From the NCBI RefSeq assembly GCF_028713515.1, contig NZ_JAQTOD010000004.1:162485-226484 (forward strand): a DNA stretch of 64,000 nucleotides, written 5' to 3'. Origin of the DNA: Sulfurimonas sp. (GTDB taxonomy: Bacteria > Campylobacterota > Campylobacteria > Campylobacterales > Sulfurimonadaceae). Both the position numbers and the translations under genes were made by a program. The notes under the pieces were generated by a model that saw nothing but the letters and a program-made list of their open reading frames with translations, was not told the origin of the DNA and made no database searches. Shown here piece after piece: positions 25,279 to 33,400 of the stretch; position 1 is the first letter of the stretch, and each line of letters begins with the position of its first letter.

Positions 25279-26199
25279 CTATATGTGACTGGTTGAGTTT
25301 AGTATAAACCTATCCTTATAACTACATTTTTTACAAAGTTCTTCGACAGCCTTTGCTTCTTTAAATCCATTTACTATGTTTTGAGATCTACTAGAGTTTA
25401 GAATCTCTTTTAGTGATGATGTGTGAAGATTTCCGAGATTTATAATCCCGTCGCCATCAAGGCAGCAAGGCACAACTCTGCCATCCGCTAAGATGCCAAT
25501 ATGCGATTTTAGTCCATAGCATGGCGCGTCACTTTGGTGTGATGAACTCATGGATGGCCACTCAAAATAGCTATCAAAATTTAGTAAAATCTTTGATGCA
25601 AGACGAACTGACTTTATCTCTTTTTTGTATATCGCATCTATCTCTAGCTCTATTTCAAAAAAATTCTCTATTTTTTTTAAGAGTAGATCATTAAACTCTT
25701 TTTCTAAAAAAGCCTCATCCAAATTCCAAACTCTTAGGTTAATAAAAGGCTTTGGATAATTTTCCAGTTTACTTTTGCACACAGAAAAAACAGCGCTCAT
25801 GTAGTCATCAAAACTCAAGTTTAGGGAGTTTTTGTTGAAACTATTTAGAGATATATTTAGCTGTCGTACCGATTTATGAAACAGCACTTCCATGGGAGTT
25901 TTATGAAGATAATAACCACTGGTGGTAAGCTCAACTTCAAAGCCATACGCTAATGCTAAATCAAGATAAGATGAGAGATTTGAGAGCGTAAGAGGGTCGC
26001 CCATAACATGAAAAGCTAAGGATTTTGTGTATGGAACTAGCTCGTTTAAAACTCTCTCAAAAAAATCTAACTGCATCGTTTTGGTTGGGTTTATCTTTGG
26101 CGGACAGAAACTGCATGCAAGACCGCAGATATTTGTGACTTCAATATGAACGCGATTAAAATAAAGTTTGTTCAATTTTTCCCTTTTTGTAGTCGGCAT
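25279..26199 (-). CDS. radical SAM protein with SPASM-like C-terminal domain
   Basis: 306 residues. The radical SAM CxxxCxxC motif is in 'ICGLACSFCPP' near residues 24-32, followed by the TIM-barrel core. The C-terminal part carries extra cysteines in 'CYGLKSHIGILADGRVVPCC' and 'ELCKKCSYKDRF', typical of a SPASM/Twitch domain holding auxiliary Fe-S clusters. Such enzymes modify peptides, proteins or small molecules; the substrate is not evident. No short precursor-peptide gene is visible next to it. It converges with the copper cluster. Confidence 0.88.
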   Translation of the reverse strand: MPTTKREKLNKLYFNRVHIEVTNICGLACSFCPPKINPTKTMQLDFFERVLNELVPYTKSLAFHVMGDPLTLSNLSSYLDLALAYGFEVELTTSGYYLHKTPMEVLFHKSVRQLNISLNSFNKNSLNLSFDDYMSAVFSVCKSKLENYPKPFINLRVWNLDEAFLEKEFNDLLLKKIENFFEIELEIDAIYKKEIKSVRLASKILLNFDSYFEWPSMSSSHQSDAPCYGLKSHIGILADGRVVPCCLDGDGIINLGNLHTSSLKEILNSSRSQNIVNGFKEAKAVEELCKKCSYKDRFILNSTSHI

Positions 26200-26606
26200 T
26201 ATATTGAAAGATATTTTATATTTAGTTCAACTAACAAATAAAGAAGTCATATGATACCAAAGATACTTATAGCTATATTTGCAAGCTACTCTGCAAAATT
26301 ATAGGAAATCCGAGATAATGACAGAAAACTGTCATAAGAGGAATTATATGTAAGCATTGAATTACACCACAGTGCGAAACACACTAAAAGCCATTATCAA
26401 AGCTTGGTTAGCTGACAAAATTATGTAAATTGAACATCACAAAGTGGCTAGATAACAAAACATAGAAAAAAAAGACAAACTGCTTTTTTATCGCTTGTTG
26501 CTTGAAATTTTTTGTAGCTCAATTTAATACTTTCAAGTAGTTCCTCTTTTGGTATTTCTATCATGTGCTTTAGAGGCTTTAAACTAAGAGTTGCTAAAAT
26601 GCACTT
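26200..26606. other. 407-base gap with a hairpin and decayed coding traces
   Basis: No intact gene is visible. A perfect 7-bp hairpin, ATGACAG-AAAA-CTGTCAT, lies at 26318-26335. Further on, one frame reads 'LNYTTVRNTLKAIIKAWLAD' before hitting stops, which looks like a broken remnant of an unknown gene. The end of the stretch should hold the surE promoter. Confidence 0.4.
26318..26335. repeat. perfect 7-bp inverted repeat
   Basis: ATGACAG (26318-26324) and CTGTCAT (26329-26335) flank AAAA. No T tract follows, so a Rho-independent terminator is unlikely; a regulator site or leftover mobile-element end is possible. Confidence 0.4.
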
Positions 26607-27392
26607 ATGGAAAAAAAATATAAAATATTAGTGACAAATGATGATGGTTACGAGGCAAATGGATTGCTTAGTTTGGTTGAAGCGCTTAGGGAACTTGATG
26701 ATGTAAGTGTGGTTGTTGTGGCTCCTGCAAACGAGAAGTCTGCATGCGGACACTCTCTTACTCTGGTGCGTCCGCTTCGTTTTGTGAGTGTTGGGGATGA
26801 TTTTTATAAGCTCGATGATGGAACTCCGAGCGATTGTGTTTACCTCTCGCTAAGTGCCATGTATGGCGACTCTAAGCCAGATCTGCTTGTTAGTGGTATA
26901 AATCGTGGTTCAAATATGGGTGAAGACATCACATACTCTGGAACATGTGCTGGAGCTATGGAGGCTGTTTTGCATGATATCCCTGCAATTGCTATCTCGC
27001 AAGTTATGGATTTCTCAAACCCTGCAGGGGATTTTACTTTGGCAAAGAAAGTTATAAAAGAGTTGGTTTTAAAGATTAAAAATGGTTCATTTCCACTGCC
27101 ACCTAGAGAGTTTTTGAATGTAAATATCCCTTCAGATGTGAGTGAAGCAAAGATGGTGGTAACTTACGCCGGATATAGAGTTTATGCAAACGATGCGCAT
27201 CTTCATAGAAATCCACGAGGCGAAGAGCACTACTGGTTAGGACTTCATCCACTAAACTTCTCCGCAAGAGTCGGTAATTCTGGTATAAGTGATTATGAGG
27301 CAATCGAAGCAGGGCATGTTTCAATATCTCCAATCCAACTCGACATGAGCGCTTACAAAAGCATAAATAGACTTGAAGATTGGATTAAGTAG
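26607..27392 (+). CDS. surE: 5'/3'-nucleotidase SurE
   Basis: A metal-dependent nucleoside monophosphate phosphatase, 261 residues. The N-terminal metal site is 'ILVTNDDGYEANG' (Asp12-Asp13), followed by 'VVVVAPANEKSACGHSLTL', 'DGTPSDCVYL' and 'LLVSGINRGSNMGEDITYSG', all family signatures. The length is normal. Six bases separate it from the downstream TcdA-like gene, so the two are likely cotranscribed, a common arrangement in Campylobacterota. Confidence 0.96.
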   Translation: MEKKYKILVTNDDGYEANGLLSLVEALRELDDVSVVVVAPANEKSACGHSLTLVRPLRFVSVGDDFYKLDDGTPSDCVYLSLSAMYGDSKPDLLVSGINRGSNMGEDITYSGTCAGAMEAVLHDIPAIAISQVMDFSNPAGDFTLAKKVIKELVLKIKNGSFPLPPREFLNVNIPSDVSEAKMVVTYAGYRVYANDAHLHRNPRGEEHYWLGLHPLNFSARVGNSGISDYEAIEAGHVSISPIQLDMSAYKSINRLEDWIK

Positions 27393-27397
27393 GGCGG

Positions 27398-28036
27398 ATG
27401 AGATTTGATCGAGTAAAACTTCTTTTAGGAGATGATTTTTCTAAGCTCAAAGACGCAAAAATTTTGCTTTTAGGCGTTGGTGGCGTTGGCGGACACTGTC
27501 TTGATTGCTTAAGCAGAAGTGGCATTCGTGACATCACGATTGTGGATTTTGACACTTATGATGAGACAAATCAAAATCGTCAAATGTGGTCTGAACTTCA
27601 TAAGGGTGAGCTAAAAGTCGAAGCACTTAAAAAACATTATCCAAATATAAAAATCATAAACAAGAGAGTGGATGAAGAGTGGGTTTTGGCGTTTGACTTT
27701 GATGAGTATGATTTGGTTTTGGATGCAATTGATGATACAAAAGCAAAACTAGCTCTCGCTCAAAAATGTTATAAAAAACTCATCTCATCCTTTGGAAGTG
27801 CCAAAAGAGTGGATCCAACAAAAGTTGAGGTCTCAGATATATGGAAAAGTCATGGCGATAAATTTGGTTCAAAAATTCGTTACGAGCTAAAAAAAAGAGG
27901 CTTTAACAAAAAATATACAGTGATTTTCTCCTCAGAAGAGGCTATGGTTAAGGAGAAGGGTAGTTTTGTTGGCGTAACTTCTACTTTTGGAGCTGTTATG
28001 TGCAGTCAGGCTATCAAGAGAATTATTTCAAAATAG
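27398..28036 (+). CDS. tcdA: ThiF/E1-like protein, TcdA (tRNA t6A dehydratase) type
   Basis: 212 residues with the E1-like adenylating fold. The nucleotide-binding loop is 'ILLLGVGGVGGHCLDCLSRS', followed by 'ITIVDFDTYDETNQNRQM' and the adenylation-associated Asp in 'DLVLDAIDDTKAKLAL'. The late segment 'SSFGSAKRVDPTKVEVSDIW' matches YgdL/TcdA rather than ThiF or MoeB. TcdA cyclises N6-threonylcarbamoyladenosine in tRNA. It is shorter than the E. coli protein (about 268 residues) and lacks the C-terminal extension. The symbol is by family similarity. Confidence 0.8.
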   Translation: MRFDRVKLLLGDDFSKLKDAKILLLGVGGVGGHCLDCLSRSGIRDITIVDFDTYDETNQNRQMWSELHKGELKVEALKKHYPNIKIINKRVDEEWVLAFDFDEYDLVLDAIDDTKAKLALAQKCYKKLISSFGSAKRVDPTKVEVSDIWKSHGDKFGSKIRYELKKRGFNKKYTVIFSSEEAMVKEKGSFVGVTSTFGAVMCSQAIKRIISK

Positions 28037-28933
28037 ATGAGAGGTTTACTGTTTTTTTTATTTCTGTTTTGCTTTCAAGTGGCAATTTTTGCGCAAGAAA
28101 AGATTGAGTACGACTATGAAGTAGACGCTTACTACTCAAATGTTTCAGCGTTTATAGACTTGGATAGCGGCAGAGAAATAACCGATGGAAAAAACTATGA
28201 AGAGAGTGATATCTATAAAGAACTTTTCTATAACTCACTCTCGCCAAATGTGTTTTTACTAGAAGCTTCAATTCATCCGATGTCTCTTGCTGGACTCTAT
28301 ATCAGACACAATAATGAAGTTGAATATGATAGGATGAATATTTATAATATAAACTTGATAAGAGCGGTTACTGCGGGATTTGAAGAGCCATACTCCTTTT
28401 CTATTTTCCTTGGAAGAATGATGATATTTAGCAAGCAAGATGGAGAGAGACTCGGTAAAAATCGAGCTTATGCCGGCTATCTTATTACTGTTGGAGATTA
28501 CTCTATCAAAGACAATGTCGCCTATAGAGATAATTGGTCAAATATAGAGTTTAAGTTAAAAGGAACAAGGGAAAAAGAGGATAGAGATCTTGATTGGAGT
28601 TTTAGAGTTGGCGGAAGGTTCCATGAGAACAACAACTTTGCAAATACTGTTTTTATAGCCGCAAGAAGAACTAGTATCGACTATAAAAAAAGTGCTTGGT
28701 CTCTTTTATATAACAGCGCTTTTTCTGCTATGATTGCGCTAAATGCAAAAACATATGAGCTTACAGAAGCAGAACTTATGGTGGAGAAAAAATGGCCAAT
28801 AGGCACCCATAAAATGAGTTTTGGATTGGGTGTTGGTTATCTTTATAATGGTCAAAATAAATATAACGGAGAACTTAAGGACGAGGGAATAAACAATCAT
28901 CAGTTGCTTCTTCGTCCAAATCTAAAATGGTAG
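28037..28933 (+). CDS. putative outer-membrane beta-barrel protein
   Basis: 298 residues with a signal peptide (MRGLLFFLFLFCFQVAIFAQ) and a mature part rich in alternating, aromatic-bordered strands such as 'YDYEVDAYYSNVSAFIDLD', 'NIEFKLKGTREKEDRDLDWS' and 'KMSFGLGVGYLYNGQNKYNG'. The C-terminal strand 'HQLLLRPNLKW' ends in an aromatic residue, as expected for barrel insertion. The family is not recognised. Its start touches the stop of the TcdA-like gene, so it is in the same transcript. Confidence 0.7.
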   Translation: MRGLLFFLFLFCFQVAIFAQEKIEYDYEVDAYYSNVSAFIDLDSGREITDGKNYEESDIYKELFYNSLSPNVFLLEASIHPMSLAGLYIRHNNEVEYDRMNIYNINLIRAVTAGFEEPYSFSIFLGRMMIFSKQDGERLGKNRAYAGYLITVGDYSIKDNVAYRDNWSNIEFKLKGTREKEDRDLDWSFRVGGRFHENNNFANTVFIAARRTSIDYKKSAWSLLYNSAFSAMIALNAKTYELTEAELMVEKKWPIGTHKMSFGLGVGYLYNGQNKYNGELKDEGINNHQLLLRPNLKW

Positions 28934-28941
28934 GAGATATG

Positions 28942-29187
28942 ATGGAGCATAAATTTGATGAAAAACTCACATGTGAGGGAGTTGTTGGGGATGGCTGTGG
29001 AGGTGGAAGAATCTTTACGGTAGAGGAGAGTAAGCTAAAGGTTTATGACCCACAAACCAAAGAGATTATGATACTTCTTGATGATGTAAATAATGCAGAA
29101 AGTATAAGTAAAAAAGGGTGTTTAATAACTATTGAGTGCGAGGATAAATCTATAAAATTTAATCTCTCAATCATGAGTATTGTTTAG
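28942..29187 (+). CDS. small hypothetical cytoplasmic protein
   Basis: About 81 residues with a beta-rich pattern: 'FDEKLTCEGVVGDGCGGGRI', 'ESKLKVYDPQTKEIMILLDD' and 'KKGCLITIECEDKSIKFNLS'. I chose the ATG at 28942, five bases after AGGAG; ATGs at 28939 and 28927 are alternatives, the last overlapping the preceding stop. No membrane segment or known motif is seen. It resembles a small single-barrel or PH-like regulatory protein, but this is only impression. Confidence 0.55.
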   Translation: MEHKFDEKLTCEGVVGDGCGGGRIFTVEESKLKVYDPQTKEIMILLDDVNNAESISKKGCLITIECEDKSIKFNLSIMSIV

Positions 29188-29247
29188 GATTTGTAATTCT
29201 TTAGTAATCTGTTGATAGTATAATTTTTTTATTTTTAAGGAGTAGTA

Positions 29248-29679
29248 ATGGCATATTTTGACAGTGCTAAAGTTGAAGACAGTGTTTATGGTTTAGTTTT
29301 TGGACAGGGTGTGATTTCTAGTATTTTTGAAGATAGTCACTATAAAATAATGGTAAATTTTAAAAATGGATATGAGGTTCCATATACGGAGGATGGAATT
29401 CCAGGATGGGGAAATTTTAAAAAGCAGACACTTTTTTATAAAAAAGATATTGATCTTACTGATGTTGATTTTACTCCAACTACAAAGATTTTAACAGCTA
29501 AAAAGATTATAAAACTAAGAGAGAAAAATAGACTCAAAGTAAGACTTCCATCTGGAATTTGGAAGAGTGTTAAAAAAGCTGAGCCATCGTATGTTGAGAC
29601 GCTACTTGAAGAAGAAAAATATCATCTATTTAAGAAAAAAGAAGAGAAAAAGAAGAGCAAGGAAAATACTAAAAAATAA
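29248..29679 (+). CDS. hypothetical protein with Tudor/CarD-like N-terminal barrel
   Basis: 143 residues. The first half ('AKVEDSVYGLVFGQGVISSI', 'YKIMVNFKNGYEVPYTEDG') resembles small Tudor/SH3-like modules with a 'V.D.VYG..FG.G.V' start, found in CarD-type, helicase-associated and phage proteins. The C-terminal third is strongly basic and charged (KKKEEKKKSKENTKK), fitting nucleic-acid contact. A good AAGGAG ribosome site and a TATAAT-like box around 29219 precede it. Function unknown. Confidence 0.62.
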   Translation: MAYFDSAKVEDSVYGLVFGQGVISSIFEDSHYKIMVNFKNGYEVPYTEDGIPGWGNFKKQTLFYKKDIDLTDVDFTPTTKILTAKKIIKLREKNRLKVRLPSGIWKSVKKAEPSYVETLLEEEKYHLFKKKEEKKKSKENTKK

Positions 29680-29685
29680 ACTTTT

Positions 29686-29726
29686 TTTATCTCTAAGTTA
29701 GGCGCAGAAGAGATAAAGTATCTCTT
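29686..29726. terminator. overlapping hairpins between convergent genes
   Basis: TTTATCTCT (29686-29694) can pair with AGAGATAAA (29709-29717), and AAGAGATA (29708-29715) can instead pair with TATCTCTT (29719-29726). The shared middle arm makes the two stems mutually exclusive. The block sits between convergent stops and partly covers the stop codon of the minus-strand gene. It is a candidate convergent terminator, although no T tract directly follows the stem. Confidence 0.4.
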
Positions 29727-30270
29727 ACTCTCCTGTTCCAAAGTAGAAGTAAACTATTGCTGAGTCTGTGTCAATACCTATATTTTTTATATCAGCTGTT
29801 GCGTGTTTGTATTTTATGCCAAGCCCAATATTTTCAAAAAAAGTATATTCTCCACCGAGCTCATACTGCTCTCCTGCTCCATGGTAAGAGCCTCTGTATA
29901 AAAGACCATATCCAGCACCAAGTTTGAGTTTAAGTGGTATGTTAAACTTACTCTCAAAGGTGTATCCAACTTTAGCTGATGCGCCAACTGTGTACATTGA
30001 GTAACCAGAGGTAAAAACCCCAGTTGCATCTTCTGCTCTCCATGAGTTGGCGTCAATACCAGCGCCATAGCCAAAGCCTGAACTAGTTGTTTTCATAATG
30101 TCCCAATCAAGATAGAGCCCAGAGTTTCTAGAGTCTGTTGTGTATAGGGAATCAGTAACATTTGAAGAGTAGCCAAACTGTATATTTGACAAAGTTGCTT
30201 CCTCAGCATTTGCGCTGTTTGTGAATGCCATAACAGCAACTAAAAGAAAGATAATTTTTTTAAATTTCAT
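29725..30270 (-). CDS. small outer-membrane beta-barrel protein
   Basis: 181 residues with a signal peptide (MKFKKIIFLLVAVMAFTNSA, then NAEE) and an eight-strand barrel pattern: 'LSNIQFGYSSNVTDSLY', 'GLYLDWDIMKTTSSGFGYGA', 'VGASAKVGYTFESKF', 'LKLGAGYGLLYRGSYHG' and 'NIGLGIKYKHATADI'. The last strand 'SAIVYFYFG' is followed by TGE instead of a terminal aromatic. It fits the OmpA/OmpW-like small barrel class, with no specific function assignable. It is transcribed away from the giant surface-protein gene. Confidence 0.75.
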   Translation of the reverse strand: MKFKKIIFLLVAVMAFTNSANAEEATLSNIQFGYSSNVTDSLYTTDSRNSGLYLDWDIMKTTSSGFGYGAGIDANSWRAEDATGVFTSGYSMYTVGASAKVGYTFESKFNIPLKLKLGAGYGLLYRGSYHGAGEQYELGGEYTFFENIGLGIKYKHATADIKNIGIDTDSAIVYFYFGTGE

Positions 30271-30351
30271 GATTTTACCTTGTGCAGCTTGGCTACTTAA
30301 ATAGCATCTGCGTTCGTATATTACACTTTTTTAGTTTATAAAGTTTTTATC

Positions 30352-30373
30352 TGCTAAAATATAGCACTATAAT
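30352..30373 (+). promoter_or_regulatory. candidate promoter and inverted repeat for the giant RTX gene
   Basis: TATAAT at 30368-30373 is a consensus -10 box 31 bases before the ATG. Immediately upstream, TGCTA (30352-30356) and TAGCA (30362-30366) form an inverted repeat across the -35 side, a position suited to a repressor. No convincing -35 hexamer is present, common in this phylum. Confidence 0.5.
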
Positions 30374-30404
30374 TTTTAGATTTTAGTGGAAAAAAGGTTT
30401 TAAG

Positions 30405-33400
30405 ATGGCAAATCAACCACAAATTAGCTACGGTAAGAGTAATATATCTTTAAAAGATATGCCAAAAGCTGGTGAAAATGTCAATATTTATCTTCGCTCT
30501 GGGGATGAGCTTCATAGTGGTATAAACCTCTCTAGTGCTAAATATCAGATTGTTGGCACGGATGTTGTTGCAACTATGCCAAACGGTGGAAAAATCACTT
30601 TTATTGCTCTTGGAATGATGGCATTTGAAGAAAATCCACCAACTGTAAAGTTGCCGGATGGTAGCACTTTTGATGTTGCACAGATTTTAAATAGAGTAGA
30701 GAATATTGTAGAAGCTCCAAAGGATTCCATTCTTACATCTGGAGAAATTTTCATAAAGAGTGAGGATGTAACTCAAAGTGAAGAATTAAAAACTAAATCA
30801 AATGATGAGGTTATTAAGGATTATAATGCTTATTATGTTGATCCTCAGCCAAATATTAAGCCTCAAGATGAGATTGGACCAAAAGAAAAATCTGGTAAAT
30901 ATCTGGAGGCGCCAACTGATTTTACAAGCTCTCAAAATAATACATCCAGCTTCAACAAAAAAAATGATTTTACAGAGACTCAAAGTAAATCAAAAGATAA
31001 CATAGCTGATGTCTCCGCTGCACTCTCTTTTGATCTTGGGTTTTATCAGGTTAAAGTACAAGAAGATGCAACAAGCATAGCCCCTTCACTTAAAATTCTA
31101 GGTGGAACTGGAAGTGCACTTGGAAATGTCAGCAAAACATCCGCTGCTCAGTTTCAGTCTGAGACACTTGATTATAGAAGTGACAGCCATAAGCAGGTAA
31201 TTACTGCTGATAATCCTACTTATGTTGGTGATGATTTTTTAACAAAATTGGTTAGAATTAATGTCTCTCAGCCTGTTGGATTTGGAATCACTACCATTGA
31301 TATTGCTGGACTCTCTGGAGCATTTACAATCTTAAATTCGGATGGCACATCAGCTAGTGGAGCCTCTGGAAATTGGAGTCTCTCTTTAGCAACAGGCACA
31401 ACAAGTGGTTTTACTTCATCTAAAACAGATGGTGGTGAAGTGATTGAATTTTATGTCAAATATTTAACACAATCATCGGATTTGGTGCTAGGTCAAGATT
31501 ATCTTATGAAAACCACTCTCACATCTGAATTTAACATCAGCAATGTCCCACCGATACAGCAAACAAATATTGTTACCCCAGATTTAGATACGCTGATTTC
31601 ATATAAAGATGTAGGCGTAATTGTAAAAGATGTTGAAAGTGAATCTGACTATAACTATACAGGACAATACTCTGCTGGTTTTGTTCTTGATGATAAGCCA
31701 AATGGTAATATTATCTATACAGGAAAGCAAGATTCTACCGTTACTGGTGGGTTGTCGGTTGATACCATTTATGGAAATATTGGCAATGATACACTTGATG
31801 GAAATAAAGGAAATGACACTCTAAGTGGTGGTGCTGGAAACAATATTTTAGATGGTGGATTAGGGACGGCAGATACTGTTAGCTATGATTTTGTTACTAA
31901 ATATAGTGATGATTTTTTGTTTGCCAATGGAGGCGTTAATGACCCTCTGACTGGGCTTCCTTATGTGAATGATTCCAAGGGAGTTGTTGTTGACCTACAG
32001 TTAGGTTCAGGAGTTGGAAAAACAGTTTATGACACAACTGTTGACACAACTACTGGAGAATTAACTCTTGATATTACTGATTCTTTGTCAAATATTGAGT
32101 ATGTAATTGGCTCAAAATTTGATGATACCTTGCGTGGAGATGGTCTAAATAACAAACTCCAAGGTGGAGAGGGTAATGATACGCTAGATGGCAGAGGTGG
32201 AGTAGATTGGCTTGATGGCGGTGCTGGAAACGATTGGTTGATTGGTAGCACAAATGACTATATGATTGATGGTGGTGACAATACGGATAGTGTCGATTTT
32301 TCAGATAACTCTAATGGAGTTATTGTAACTTTAAACAACTCCGCAAATGGAACCATTGGAAATGTTGGTGGTACTGCCGCCACTACAATTATTAAAAATG
32401 TAGAAAATGTTGCAGGTTCACAATTTGGCGACACAATTACTGGAGACAACTTAAACAATCTCTTGATTGGTGGATATGACCATACGGCAGTAGCTGTAAC
32501 ACCAAACGATGACACAATTAGTGGCGGTGCAGGAGCAGATACTATCGTTGGTGATGTGATGATAGATTCTGTTGTTATAGGTACCATCTATGCCGGAAGC
32601 GACCTGCTAAATGGCGGTAGTGAAAATGATGTAATCTATGGTGATTCAGCACCACTGCTTAGCAATACTGAAGTAGAAGTTTTAGCAGACCAGAGTGTGG
32701 AGTATATTCGAAATATCGATACAGATGCTACTTTGGCAACAGTATATGGCGGAAATGACACACTTATGGGTGGTGCTGGTGATGACTATCTTAATGGTGG
32801 TAGCGGATTTGATACGGTTGATTATAGCTCCTCGCTTGGTAAAGTGTATGTAAATTTAAACATTAATTCAGCTATTGGTGAGGGAACTGATCAGCTGTTT
32901 AATATTGAAAACATCATAGGCTCTATGTCGATGCTTGGAGATACTCTAGTTGGTAATTCATTGGTAAATACAATCATTGGAAGCAGTGGTGGGGATACGC
33001 TAAGTGGTTTGGGCGGTAATGATACTCTGGATGGAAAACTGGGTAGTGATTGGGCTGATTACAGTTATTCAAGTGGCGTTGTTATTGATTTAAGTACGGC
33101 TCTGTCTGGTAGTGGTATTGTCTTAGTGACCGATACTGATAAGCTTATCTCAATAGAAAATATTATAGGTTCTAATTTCGCCGATACCATGACAGGTACT
33201 GCTGGAGTATCAAATACATTTCTTGGTAATGGCGGAAATGATACTTTTTTTGCTTTTGGAGATGGTGATAAGTTCGATGGTGGTAGCGGTAGTGATAGTG
33301 TGGATTATATCTCTGCTCTTAGTGGTATAAATGTTACACTCGGAAGCTCTAGCGGTAGTGATGAGCTTGTTAGTATTGAAAATATATATGCCTCTCTTAA

